Positions 25,632 through 33,652 of a stretch of DNA of 43,807 bases are shown piece after piece (the stretch's first letter is position 1; each line of letters starts with the position of its first letter). A program made the position numbers and the translations under genes. Source of the stretch: JAEZVV01 sp036652035 (lineage in GTDB: Bacteria; Pseudomonadota; Gammaproteobacteria; Burkholderiales; Burkholderiaceae_F); assembly GCA_036652035.1 (NCBI GenBank), contig JAVVWR010000018.1, forward strand, positions 1-43,807, given 5' to 3'. The notes under the pieces are model-generated. The model had not been told where the DNA came from and did no database searches. It was given only the letters and a program-made list of their open reading frames with translations.

Positions 25632-26759
25632 ATGAAGCTCAAGTCCAAGCTGGTCGTCGCGGGTATGGCCGCGGCGCTGGCAGCCGGTGGTGCGGCTGCG
25701 CAGGATGAAGTGGTCAAGATCGGTCACGTCGCTCCGCTCTCGGGCGGGCAAGCTCACTATGGCAAGGACAATGAGCGCGGCGCGATCATGGCGATCGAGG
25801 ATCTCAACGCCAAAAATCTCATCATCGGCGGCAAGAAGATCAAGTTCGTTCTCCTGTCCGAAGACGATGGCGCCGATCCCAAGCAGGGTACGGCGGCGGC
25901 GCAGAAGCTGGTCGATGCGAAGGTCAATGGCGTGGTCGGCCACCTGAACTCGGGCACCACGATTCCGGCTTCCAAGATCTACTTCGATGCCGGAATTCCG
26001 CAAGTCACTCCCGCCGCGACCAATCCCAAATACACCCAACAGGGCTACAAGACGGCGTTTCGCATCATCGCCAACGACAACGCCCTGGGGGCGGCCACGG
26101 CCAATTACGCAACCAAGAGCCTGAAAGCCAAGCGCATCGCGATCATCGACGACCGCTCGGCCTATGGCCAGGGCGTGGCCGACATCTTCGAGAAGGTCGC
26201 CAAGCAAGGCGGCGCGCAGATCGTCAGCCGCCAGTTCACCAATGACAAGGCGGCTGATTTCAATGCCATTCTCACCACCGTCAAGGCGGCCAAGCCCGAC
26301 GCCATTTTCTACGGCGGCATGGACGCTCAGGCCGGCCCCATGCTGCGTCAGATGAAGCAGCTTGGCATCAACGCCAAGTTTCTCGGCGGCGACGGCATCT
26401 GCACGGTCGAACTGGCCAAGCTCGCGGGCGACGCGATCGGTGAAGGTGTGATCTGTGCCGAAGGTGGCGCTTCGCTCGGCACCATGCCCAAGGGACAGGA
26501 CTTCAAGAACCGCTTCGAAGCCAAGTACAAGGACCAGATCCAGGTCTACGCACCCTACGTCTACGACGCCGTGATGGCGCTCGCCGCCGCGATGCAAAAG
26601 GCCAACTCGACCGATCCGGCCAAGTACCTGCCCGAGCTCGCCAAGCTGCAAATGGACGGTGTCACCGCCAAGGTCTCATTCGACCAGACCGGCGAGATCA
26701 ATAACGCCGCCACCACGCTCTATAACTATCCGGGCGGCAAGAAGACGGCGCTCCAATAA
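25632..26759 (+). CDS. LivK-type branched-chain amino acid ABC transporter binding protein
   Basis: This 375-aa periplasmic solute-binding protein has signal peptide MKLKSKLVVAGMAAALAAG with cleavage near GAAAQD. The mature start EVVKIGHVAPLSGGQAHYGK and later VNGVVGHLNSGTTIPASKIY are typical of the LivJ/LivK (type I periplasmic) family. The real ligand is not known. GGGAGA lies 4 nt before ATG 25632; a GTG at 25620 is also in frame. It stands alone: no permease or ATPase genes adjoin it, and it is closed by its own terminator. Confidence 0.9.
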   Translation: MKLKSKLVVAGMAAALAAGGAAAQDEVVKIGHVAPLSGGQAHYGKDNERGAIMAIEDLNAKNLIIGGKKIKFVLLSEDDGADPKQGTAAAQKLVDAKVNGVVGHLNSGTTIPASKIYFDAGIPQVTPAATNPKYTQQGYKTAFRIIANDNALGAATANYATKSLKAKRIAIIDDRSAYGQGVADIFEKVAKQGGAQIVSRQFTNDKAADFNAILTTVKAAKPDAIFYGGMDAQAGPMLRQMKQLGINAKFLGGDGICTVELAKLAGDAIGEGVICAEGGASLGTMPKGQDFKNRFEAKYKDQIQVYAPYVYDAVMALAAAMQKANSTDPAKYLPELAKLQMDGVTAKVSFDQTGEINNAATTLYNYPGGKKTALQ

Positions 26760-26775
26760 TCCTGTGATTCGCTCG

Positions 26776-26814
26776 CAAGCTCCGTCGGCGTTTGAACCGA
26801 CGGAGCTTGTCTTT
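26776..26814 (+). terminator. Terminator after the livK-type gene
   Basis: A 13-bp perfect stem CAAGCTCCGTCGG (26776-26788) with CCGACGGAGCTTG (26797-26809), an 8-nt loop and a TCTTT tail. Confidence 0.88.
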
Positions 26815-26919
26815 GATGGCCAGGAAAGCGAGCGGAAAGGGCCTGACTTCGGTCAGCGAGGCGCGAGAGCAGGGGCGTTAAGCTTTGAACTCTTCGAGTC
26901 AACAAAGGCGCTTTCCGCA

Positions 26920-27477
26920 GTGGCCCGCTTTCTTCTTCTCTACTCCAGCGTCTACGGCTGTTCGCGCCAGATCTGCGAACGAATCCAGAGTCTTTTGCAG
27001 CAGGCCGGTCAGGCGGTGACGGTTGCGGCGCTGACCGACAAGGAACTGGATCTCGCCGCCTTCGATGTCATCGTCATTGGCGCGAGCATCAAGCACGGCA
27101 AGCACAACCCGACCGTGATCAGCTTTATCCGTCAGCATCAGGCGCTGCTTGCGGCCAAGCCGAGCGCGCTGTTTTCAGTCAACCTGGTGGCGCGCAAACC
27201 AGGCAAAAACACGCCGCAGACCAATCCCTATCTCAAGCGACTGGTCGCCCAGTCGCCCTGGAAGCCCGCCCTGCTCGGGGTGTTCGCGGGCGAGCTCGAT
27301 TACTCCCGCTACGGACCGATCGACAAGCACATGATGCGGCTGGTGATGTGGATCAATCAGGGTCCGACCGACCTCAATGCCAAGGTGCAGTTCACCAACT
27401 GGCAAGACGTCGAACGCTTTGCCGCACAGGTCGCCGCGCTGGCGGCTCCGGCTACCGGCTCGATGGCCGCAGCATGA
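26920..27477 (+). CDS. hemG: Protoporphyrinogen IX dehydrogenase (menaquinone/quinone type) HemG
   Basis: HemG is the flavodoxin-like enzyme that oxidises protoporphyrinogen IX to protoporphyrin IX late in heme synthesis and passes electrons to quinones. The 185-aa product has an FMN-loop region (LLLYSSVYGCSRQICERI), VIVIGASIKHGKHNPTVISF and SVNLVARKPGKNTPQTNPYL, close to the E. coli protein as I recall it. The start is GTG 26920 by family length; the frame is open upstream to 26659, inside the previous gene. Its stop overlaps the ATG of a b-type cytochrome gene. The flavodoxin family is certain and the HemG identity very likely. Confidence 0.9.
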   Translation: MARFLLLYSSVYGCSRQICERIQSLLQQAGQAVTVAALTDKELDLAAFDVIVIGASIKHGKHNPTVISFIRQHQALLAAKPSALFSVNLVARKPGKNTPQTNPYLKRLVAQSPWKPALLGVFAGELDYSRYGPIDKHMMRLVMWINQGPTDLNAKVQFTNWQDVERFAAQVAALAAPATGSMAAA

Positions 27478-27989
27478 GGGCGTGGCTCGATCGACTGAAT
27501 AACCCGCTGCACGCGTTGCTGGCGCTGGCCTGCCTGTGGTTGATCGGCAGCAGTCCCTGGCTGGCGATGTTCGCCGGTATCTCGCTCGAGGCCGGCTGGA
27601 TCAATCTCTCACACACGGCGCTCGGCCTGGCCGTGCTGCCACTGGTCCTGATCTATGCCGCGGCCTGCTGTCATGGCGGCCGCTGGCGGCTGTATTTCCC
27701 GTGGCTAACGGGTGATATCGGCGCGCTCGGCCGGGATCTCAAAGGGCTTGGGCGAGGCGAGCGGCCGATGAGCGAAGGCGGTGGGCTCTTTGCCGCGATC
27801 GAAGGGCTGCTGCTGCTCGCGCTGCTGGCCGCGGCTATCAGTGGGGCTGCCTGGTTCTTGACGCAAGGCACTGACGCGGTTTTCGACTGGTGGCTGTATC
27901 ACCGATACGCCGCACGTGCGCTGGCGGGCGTGTTGGTGCTGCATGTGACTGCGGTATCGCTGCACCTGGTCGATCTGATTGGAAATTGA
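27474..27989 (+). CDS. Small b-type cytochrome, membrane bound (b561-like)
   Basis: The 171-aa product has about four hydrophobic helices: residues 14-36, 45-66, 106-130 and 143-170. Histidines at 13, 47, 143 and 157 (plus 67 and 164) are placed as in b-type cytochromes of the b561/hydrogenase cytochrome b group, for example LYHRYAARALAGVLVLHVTA. It should bind heme and exchange electrons with quinones in the inner membrane. It starts ATG 27474 within the hemG stop (ATGA), so the two are translationally coupled. A partner role for HemG is inferred from this, not shown. It is followed by a bidirectional terminator. Confidence 0.75.
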   Translation: MRAWLDRLNNPLHALLALACLWLIGSSPWLAMFAGISLEAGWINLSHTALGLAVLPLVLIYAAACCHGGRWRLYFPWLTGDIGALGRDLKGLGRGERPMSEGGGLFAAIEGLLLLALLAAAISGAAWFLTQGTDAVFDWWLYHRYAARALAGVLVLHVTAVSLHLVDLIGN

Positions 27990-28010
27990 TTCGCCGCTGA
28001 GGACGGGTCT

Positions 28011-28051
28011 AAAAAAACGCCTGCCGGGCGGACTGCTGGCAGGCGTTTTTT
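28011..28051. terminator. Bidirectional terminator between convergent units
   Basis: The stem ACGCCTGCC (28017-28025) with GGCAGGCGT (28038-28046) is flanked by seven A (28011-28017) on the left and six T (28046-28051) on the right, so it can work on both strands. It lies 22 nt after the cytochrome b gene. Confidence 0.9.
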
Positions 28052-28080
28052 CAAAGTTTTGCGGCCGACCTGTGAAATCA

Positions 28081-28168
28081 GCCGGCATCGCTCCAGACGC
28101 ATCTGGCGCAAGGTGTCGCCCAGCGTGCTCGACTCCTGCCGATACAAGGCCTGCAGGTAGCAGCGTGA
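28081..28168 (-). pseudogene. Probable remnant of an AraC-family regulator
   Basis: The minus strand from 28168 down reads SRCYLQALYRQESSTLGD and then TLRQMRLERCRLISQ. This looks like the C-terminal DNA-binding part of AraC/XylS regulators (a YLQ-x-LF pattern, then a TL turn and R-x-x-RLERCR). There is no complete gene: upstream is a palindrome and then the end of phoH, and downstream homology stops before the terminator. It covers about 30 codons. I read this as a relic; chance similarity remains possible. Confidence 0.45.
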
Positions 28169-28171
28169 TCC

Positions 28172-28211
28172 CAGCAGCAAGAGGGGCGCCGCGGCGCCCC
28201 TCTTGCTGCTG
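28172..28211. repeat. Perfect 40-bp palindrome after phoH
   Basis: Every base from 28172 to 28191 pairs with its partner from 28211 down to 28192, with no unpaired centre. The first arm begins CAGCAGCAAGAGGGG. As RNA it would form a long, GC-rich hairpin 19 nt beyond the phoH stop (28230-28232). It has no T-run on either side, so if it acts as a terminator or 3'-end stabiliser it is not a standard intrinsic one. Confidence 0.9.
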
Positions 28212-28229
28212 CGAGTCCAGCGATGAGCT

Positions 28230-29867
28230 TTACAAAGTCTCGGAGGCGAAGTCGGCCAATCGCGAGCGCTCGCCGCGCTGGAGCGTCACATGGCCCGAGT
28301 GCGGCCAGCCCTTGAAACGGTCGACCACATAGGTCAGGCCTGACGAGCCTTCGGTCAGGTAGGGCGTGTCGATCTGGGCGATGTTGCCCAGGCACACCAC
28401 CTTGGTGCCGGGGCCGGCGCGGGTGATCAGCGTCTTCATCTGTTTGGGGCTCAGGTTCTGCGCCTCGTCGATGATGAGCAGCTTGTTGAGGAAAGTGCGG
28501 CCGCGCATGAAATTCATGCTCTTGATCCGGATCCGGCTGCGGATCAGGTCGTTGGCGGCGCTGCGGCCCCACTCGCCGCCGCCCGCGTCGTCGGACTTGT
28601 GCAGCACCTCGAGGTTGTCCTCGAACGCGCCCATCCACGGCGCCATCTTTTCCTCTTCGGTGCCGGGCAGAAAGCCGATGTCCTCGCCCACCGGCACGGT
28701 GGCGCGGGTGACGATGATCTCCGAGAAGCGCCGCGTCTCGAGCGTCTGGGCCAGGCCGGCGGCGAGCGCGATCAGCGTTTTGCCGGTGCCGGCCTGACCG
28801 ATCAGGCTGACGAAGTCGCACTCGGGGTCCATCAGCAAATTGAGCGCGAAGCTCTGCTCGCGGTTGCGGGCGGTGATTCCCCACACCGCGTTCTTGGCGT
28901 GGGTGTAGTCGCGCAGAACCTTGAGCGTGGCGGTCTTGCCGCGGATTTCCTTGACCTGCGCCTGGAAGGGTGTGGTGCCGTCGATGTAGACGAACTGGTT
29001 GACCAGCATCTCGGCCACCAGCGGCCCGGTCACCCGGTACCAGGTGTGGCCGTTTTGCTGCCAGCTCTCCATGTCGCGGCCGTTCTTCTCCCAGAAGTTG
29101 GCGGGCAGGGCGAGGATGCCGGTGTAGAGCAGGTCGCTGTCTTCGAGCGCCTTGTCGTTGAAGTAGTCCTCGGCCGGCAAGCCCAGCACACGCGCCTTGA
29201 CGCGCATGTTGATGTCTTTCGACACCAGCACGACGGCCCGCTCGGGGTGTTGCGCCTGCATCGCGCGCACCACGCCCAGGATCTGGTTGTCGGCCTTGCC
29301 GGCGGGCAGGTTGGCGGGCAGTTCGCCATCGACCGCCTTGGTCTGGAAGTAGAGCCGGCCGGTGGCTTCGCGATTGCCCAGGGTCGCGAGCGCAATGCCG
29401 TCTTCGATCGGGGTCTTGCAGGCGGCCACCAGGGCGTCGAGCGTGCGGCTGACCTGGCGTGCGCTGCGCGCGACTTCGCTCATGCCTTTCTTGTGCGAGT
29501 CGAGTTCTTCCAGCGTCATCATCGGCAGAAAGACGTCGTGCTCCTCGAAGCGGAACAGGCTGGTCGAGTCGTGCATCAGCACGTTGGTATCGAGCACGAA
29601 GAGCTTGGCCGGTTCGCTGCTCGACTTTTTGCGCGGGGTGGCGCGCGGCTTGCTGGTGACGACCTTGAGCGGGGCGTGAGTGATCGGCGCGGCGGCGGGC
29701 TCGGCGCTGCGAGCGGCTGGAGCGGGCGCAGCGATCGATTCGGGCGCGGTCTTGGGCTCGGCGGCGGCCGGCGACTTGCGCGCGCGGGTCGGCGTGGCAG
29801 CCACCAGGTCGGCCGTGATCGGCGCGAGGATGGTGCCGGGCTTCGTGGGGGCTTTGGGTAAGGGCAT
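28230..29867 (-). CDS. PIN-PhoH family ATPase (PhoH2-like)
   Basis: The product is 545 aa from ATG 29867. An alanine/proline-rich N-terminal region of about 85 residues precedes a PIN ribonuclease domain (LFVLDTNVLMHDSTSLFRFE, TLEELDSHKKGMSEVAR, VLVSKDINMRVKARVLGL). The PhoH-type ATPase domain follows, with Walker A GQAGTGKT at residues 357-364 and DEAQ at about 467-470. PhoH2-type proteins are linked to RNA cleavage and unwinding. Family members in Burkholderiales begin MPLP, as here; in-frame ATGs at 29888 and 29912 are alternatives. It is last in a minus-strand unit after bcp. Confidence 0.9.
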   Translation of the reverse strand: MPLPKAPTKPGTILAPITADLVAATPTRARKSPAAAEPKTAPESIAAPAPAARSAEPAAAPITHAPLKVVTSKPRATPRKKSSSEPAKLFVLDTNVLMHDSTSLFRFEEHDVFLPMMTLEELDSHKKGMSEVARSARQVSRTLDALVAACKTPIEDGIALATLGNREATGRLYFQTKAVDGELPANLPAGKADNQILGVVRAMQAQHPERAVVLVSKDINMRVKARVLGLPAEDYFNDKALEDSDLLYTGILALPANFWEKNGRDMESWQQNGHTWYRVTGPLVAEMLVNQFVYIDGTTPFQAQVKEIRGKTATLKVLRDYTHAKNAVWGITARNREQSFALNLLMDPECDFVSLIGQAGTGKTLIALAAGLAQTLETRRFSEIIVTRATVPVGEDIGFLPGTEEEKMAPWMGAFEDNLEVLHKSDDAGGGEWGRSAANDLIRSRIRIKSMNFMRGRTFLNKLLIIDEAQNLSPKQMKTLITRAGPGTKVVCLGNIAQIDTPYLTEGSSGLTYVVDRFKGWPHSGHVTLQRGERSRLADFASETL

Positions 29868-30026
29868 CAGGGCGACCTGTCTTGGCATGGCGCCCCGCCG
29901 CCGGTCACGCATTGCGTCACCGGCGCCGTGAACGAAACCTCCTCCTGCGTCGGGCTGCGGGGCGCCACATCGTGGGGCCGCATTCGACGTTGGCTGCGGG
30001 GAGTTTCGGTGGTTATTGCGGTGTCC

Positions 30027-30491
30027 TCAGCCAGCGGCCTGAGCGGCAGCCAGCACTTCATCGACATGGCCGGTGACCTTCACGCCGCGCCACTCGCGCA
30101 CCAGAGTGCTGTCGGCGCCGATCAGGAAGGTGCTGCGCGCAATGCCGCGCACCGGCTTGCCGTACATGTTTTTCAGCTTGATCACGCCAAAGAGCGTACA
30201 CAAGCTCTCGTCGGTGTCGGCGATCAGGTCGAACGGGAAACCCTGCTTGGCCTTGAAATTGGCGTGCGACTTGAGACTGTCGCGCGAGACCCCGACCACC
30301 TCGCAGCCGGCGGCCTGGAAGGCGGCCAACGCGGCAGCAAAGTCCAGCCCTTCGGTGGTGCAGCCGGGCGTGCTGTCCTTGGGGTAGAAATACAGCACGA
30401 CTTGGCGCCCGCGCGCCGCTGCCAGGCTGAACTCGCCCGCGGTGGAAGCGGCGGTGAAATCCGGGACTGGCTGACCGACGACAAGCGACAA
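30027..30491 (-). CDS. bcp: Thiol peroxidase Bcp/PrxQ-type peroxiredoxin
   Basis: This 154-aa peroxiredoxin reduces hydrogen peroxide and organic peroxides in the cytoplasm. The peroxidatic cysteine is in DSTPGCTTEGLDF. The usual resolving cysteine five residues later is missing here (Leu instead); other cysteines (AAGCEVVG, SLCTLFG) are further along. The start codon is TTG 30491, supported by AAGGAG (30503-30498), which overlaps the stop of the previous gene. phoH follows 159 nt downstream. Confidence 0.94.
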   Translation of the reverse strand: MSLVVGQPVPDFTAASTAGEFSLAAARGRQVVLYFYPKDSTPGCTTEGLDFAAALAAFQAAGCEVVGVSRDSLKSHANFKAKQGFPFDLIADTDESLCTLFGVIKLKNMYGKPVRGIARSTFLIGADSTLVREWRGVKVTGHVDEVLAAAQAAG

Positions 30492-30502
30492 GGCAGGCTC
30501 CT

Positions 30503-30880
30503 TCAGGAAACGGTTTCGACCAGGACGGCGGCGGCCACGCGCCGGCCTTCGGCCATCAGGATGTTGTAGGTGCGGCAGGCAGCGGCCGAATCCATCGCTT
30601 CCACGCCAATGCCGGCGCGCATCAAGCCCTGCGTTAAGCGGGGGTGTGGGAAGCGTTGGCGGGCGCCGGTGCCAAGAATCACCAATTCAGGGGAAATTTC
30701 GAGCAAGGCCTCGAAATGATCTGCAGTCAGAGCGTCGAAGTCCGCCACCGACCAGACGGCGAGGCTCTCTGGCGTGAGCAACAGGTGCGAGCCATGCCGC
30801 TCCTGGTTGACTTCGATGAAGCCTGGACCGTAGGCCGTGACGGTATTGAGGGTGGACAGCGGGGCCGCGTGCAGTTTCAA
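30503..30880 (-). CDS. Mth938-like domain protein
   Basis: The 125-aa product is of the Mth938/NDUFAF3-like fold (DUF498). Typical parts are VTAYGPGFIEVNQERHGSHL, ELVILGTGARQRFPHP and GIGVEAMDSAAACRTYNILM. The biochemical role of bacterial members is not established. The start is TTG 30880, 5 nt after GGAGA. It heads the minus-strand unit with bcp and phoH, from a promoter near 30952. Confidence 0.88.
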   Translation of the reverse strand: MKLHAAPLSTLNTVTAYGPGFIEVNQERHGSHLLLTPESLAVWSVADFDALTADHFEALLEISPELVILGTGARQRFPHPRLTQGLMRAGIGVEAMDSAAACRTYNILMAEGRRVAAAVLVETVS

Positions 30881-30951
30881 GTCGTCTCCGACGGCGGATC
30901 GTGCTCGTCCCTTGATGGAAACGGGACTGAAAGGGCACGCCTTTGCGGTAA

Positions 30952-30957
30952 ATTATA
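30952..30957 (-). promoter_or_regulatory. Possible -10 of the Mth938-bcp-phoH unit
   Basis: The minus strand has a perfect TATAAT here, 71 nt before the TTG start at 30880. The -35 is weak: TTGTGC lies 15 nt upstream, closer than ideal. The same AT-rich patch could also hold the -10 of alaC on the plus strand (TAAATT 30949-30954), making it a divergent promoter region. Confidence 0.4.
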
Positions 30958-31049
30958 GGCACACCTTGCACCGCACAAGATGCAAGGCGGCGCGGCCGCC
31001 AGCCAGACCGATTGGCGGGCTCGCAACATTCCCCACTCCCGGAGTTGTC

Positions 31050-32285
31050 ATGGTCGAATTTCCGCGCATCAAGCGCCTGCCCCCCTATGTCTTCAACATC
31101 ACGGGCGAGCTCAAGATGGCAGCACGCCGGCGCGGCGAAGACATCATCGACATGAGCATGGGCAATCCGGACAGCCCGACGCCCAAGCACATCGTCGACA
31201 AGCTGGTCGAAGTCGCCGAGCGCGAAGACACTCATGGCTACTCCGTTTCCAAGGGCATTCCGCGGCTGCGCCGCGCGATCTGCAACTGGTACAAGACTCG
31301 CTACGACGTCGAGTTCGACCCCAACAGCGAAGCGATCGTCACCATCGGTTCGAAGGAAGGCCTGGCGCACCTGATGCTCGCCACGCTCGACCGTGGCGAC
31401 ACGGTGCTCGTGCCCAACCCCAGCTATCCGATCCACATCTACGGCGCGATCATCGCCGGCGCCGACATCCGCTCGGTGCGCATGACCCCGGGCGTGGACT
31501 TCTTTGCCGAGCTCGAACGCGCGATCCGCGAGTCGACGCCCAAGCCCAAGATGATGATCCTGGGCTTTCCGAGCAACCCGACCGCGCAGTGCGTCGAGCT
31601 CGATTTCTTCGAGCGCGTGGTGGCGCTGGCCAAGCAGCACGGGATCTACGTGGTGCACGACCTGGCCTACGCCGACATCACCTTCGACGGCTACCAGGCG
31701 CCCTCGATCATGCAAGTGCCCGGCGCGCGCGATGTCGCGGTCGAGTTCTTCACCATGAGCAAGAGCTACAGCATGGCCGGCTGGCGGATCGGTTTCATGG
31801 TCGGCAACAAGGATCTGGTGTCGGCGCTGGCGCGCATCAAGAGCTACCACGACTACGGTACTTACACGCCGATCCAGGTCGGCGCGATCGCCGCGCTGGA
31901 AGGGCCGCAAGACTGCGTCGAGGAAGTTCGCGTCCTCTATCAGAAGCGCCGCGACGTTCTGGCCAAGGGCCTGCACGAAGCCGGCTGGATGGTCGAAGTG
32001 CCCAAGGCGTCGATGTACATCTGGGCCGAGATTCCCGAGCCCTACAAGGCGCTCGGCTCGCTCGAGTTCGCCAAGCGCCTGCTCGAAGACGCCAAGGTGG
32101 CAGTCTCGCCCGGTATCGGCTTTGGCGATTACGGCGACGGCCATGTGCGATTCGCTTTGATCGAGAACGAGCACCGCATCCGCCAGGCGATCCGCGGCAT
32201 CAAGGACATGTTCCGCAAGGACGGTCTGCTGGCCCCGCGATCGACCGAGCCCAAGGACGCCAAGAACGAGAAAGCGGCCGTTTAA
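31050..32285 (+). CDS. alaC: Alanine transaminase (AlaC-type PLP aminotransferase)
   Basis: This 411-aa class I aminotransferase most likely makes alanine from pyruvate and glutamate. It begins MVEFPRIKRLPPYVFNITGE. It has IDMSMGNPDSPTPKHIVDKL, SNPTAQ, VVHDLAYADITFDGY, and the PLP lysine K238 in FTMSKSYSMAGWRIGF. The frame is open upstream to 30837, but GGAG 5 nt before ATG 31050 and the family N-terminus set the start. The alaC-hom-thrC order is conserved in Burkholderiales. Confidence 0.93.
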   Translation: MVEFPRIKRLPPYVFNITGELKMAARRRGEDIIDMSMGNPDSPTPKHIVDKLVEVAEREDTHGYSVSKGIPRLRRAICNWYKTRYDVEFDPNSEAIVTIGSKEGLAHLMLATLDRGDTVLVPNPSYPIHIYGAIIAGADIRSVRMTPGVDFFAELERAIRESTPKPKMMILGFPSNPTAQCVELDFFERVVALAKQHGIYVVHDLAYADITFDGYQAPSIMQVPGARDVAVEFFTMSKSYSMAGWRIGFMVGNKDLVSALARIKSYHDYGTYTPIQVGAIAALEGPQDCVEEVRVLYQKRRDVLAKGLHEAGWMVEVPKASMYIWAEIPEPYKALGSLEFAKRLLEDAKVAVSPGIGFGDYGDGHVRFALIENEHRIRQAIRGIKDMFRKDGLLAPRSTEPKDAKNEKAAV

Positions 32286-32293
32286 GAACCCCC

Positions 32294-32315
32294 GGGCCGC
32301 GTTTGCGGCCCTTTT
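32294..32315 (+). terminator. Hairpin terminator between alaC and hom
   Basis: Stem GGGCCGC (32294-32300) with GCGGCCC (32305-32311), loop GTTT, then TTTT. The T-run is short, so read-through into hom, which starts 17 nt later, is possible. Confidence 0.65.
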
Positions 32316-32331
32316 CATCTCCGGATACTGA

Positions 32332-33642
32332 ATGAACCCGATCAAGATCGGCCTGGCCGGCTTTGGCACCGTTGGCCGTGGCACCTACGACGTGCTGGTC
32401 CGCAACCAGGAAGAGATCCGCCGGCGAGCCGGCCGTGGCATCGAGATCGCGGCGATCGCCGTGCGCAACGTCGAACGCGCCCGCGGCATCGTGGGCGACG
32501 CGGCCCGCGTCAGCGCCGATTGGCAGGACCTGGTCAATGACCCCGAGATCGACATCGTGGTCGAAGTGATGGGCGGCTATGAGCCCGCTCGTTCGCTGGT
32601 GCTCGCCGCGATCGCGGCCGGCAAGCACGTGGTCACCGCCAACAAGGCGCTGCTCGCCCTTCACGGCAACGAGATCTTCGCTGCCGCCCAGAAGCAGGGC
32701 GTGATGGTCGCTTTCGAGTCCGCCGTCGCCGGTGGCATCCCGATCATCAAGGCGCTGCGCGAGGGCCTCACCGCCAACCGCATCGAATGGGTGGTCGGCA
32801 TCATCAACGGCACCAGCAACTTCATTCTGTCGGAGATGCGCGCCAAGAGCCTGCCGTTTGCGACTGTGCTGGCCGAGGCGCAGCGCCTGGGTTACGCCGA
32901 GGCTGATCCGACCTTCGATATCGAAGGCATCGACGCCGCGCACAAGCTCACCTTGTTGTCGTCGATCGCGTTTGGCGTGCCGATCAACTTCGCCGCGGCC
33001 CATGTCGAAGGCATCTCGCAGCTCGCCGCCGAAGACATCAAGTACGCCGAGCAGATGGGGTATCGCATCAAGCTGCTTGGCATCACCAAGCACACCGCTG
33101 CGGGGATCGAGCTGCGCGTTCATCCGGCGCTGGTTCCGATGCGCCGCCTGTTGGCCAATGTCGAAGGCGCCATGAACGCGATCGTGGTCAAGGGCGACGC
33201 TGTCGGCACCACGCTCTACTACGGTGCGGGCGCGGGCGCCGAGCCCACCGCCTCGGCCGTGATCGCCGATCTGGTTGATGTCACCCGCATGCACACCGCC
33301 GATCCCGAGCACCGCGTGCCGCACCTGGCGTTCCAGGCCGACCGCATGGCCGATACACCGCTCTTGCCCATGGGTGAGACGGTGTGTTCGTACTACTTCC
33401 GCATACGGGTCGAGGACCGTCCGGGCGTTCTGGCCGACATCGCGCGCATCCTCGCCGACTCGAGCATCTCGATCGAGGCGCTGATCCAGCGCGAACCCAG
33501 CGAGGGCGAGAATCAGACCGACGTCATCATGCTCACCCACGACGCCCGCGAGGCCGATGTCAGCGCCGCGCTTGCCCGCATCGAAGCGCTGCCCACGGTG
33601 GCCACTTCCATCGTCCGCCTGCGCAAGGAAGAGCTCGCCTGA
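32332..33642 (+). CDS. hom: Homoserine dehydrogenase
   Basis: Hom reduces aspartate semialdehyde to homoserine on the way to threonine and methionine. The 436-aa product has the NAD(P)-binding start IKIGLAGFGTVGRGTYDVL. The catalytic region includes NKALLALHGNEIF, GIINGTSNFILSEM and DPTFDIEGIDAAHKLTLL. A C-terminal ACT domain (YYFRIRVEDRPGVLADIARI) is the usual site of threonine feedback. It is monofunctional, with no aspartokinase domain. thrC follows 10 nt later. Confidence 0.97.
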   Translation: MNPIKIGLAGFGTVGRGTYDVLVRNQEEIRRRAGRGIEIAAIAVRNVERARGIVGDAARVSADWQDLVNDPEIDIVVEVMGGYEPARSLVLAAIAAGKHVVTANKALLALHGNEIFAAAQKQGVMVAFESAVAGGIPIIKALREGLTANRIEWVVGIINGTSNFILSEMRAKSLPFATVLAEAQRLGYAEADPTFDIEGIDAAHKLTLLSSIAFGVPINFAAAHVEGISQLAAEDIKYAEQMGYRIKLLGITKHTAAGIELRVHPALVPMRRLLANVEGAMNAIVVKGDAVGTTLYYGAGAGAEPTASAVIADLVDVTRMHTADPEHRVPHLAFQADRMADTPLLPMGETVCSYYFRIRVEDRPGVLADIARILADSSISIEALIQREPSEGENQTDVIMLTHDAREADVSAALARIEALPTVATSIVRLRKEELA

Positions 33643-33652
33643 GCCCACGACC

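Noticed and set aside
28599..29861. A 420-codon plus-strand frame opposite phoH
   Set aside because: It is antisense to a clear PIN-PhoH protein; long open antisense frames are common in GC-rich coding DNA.
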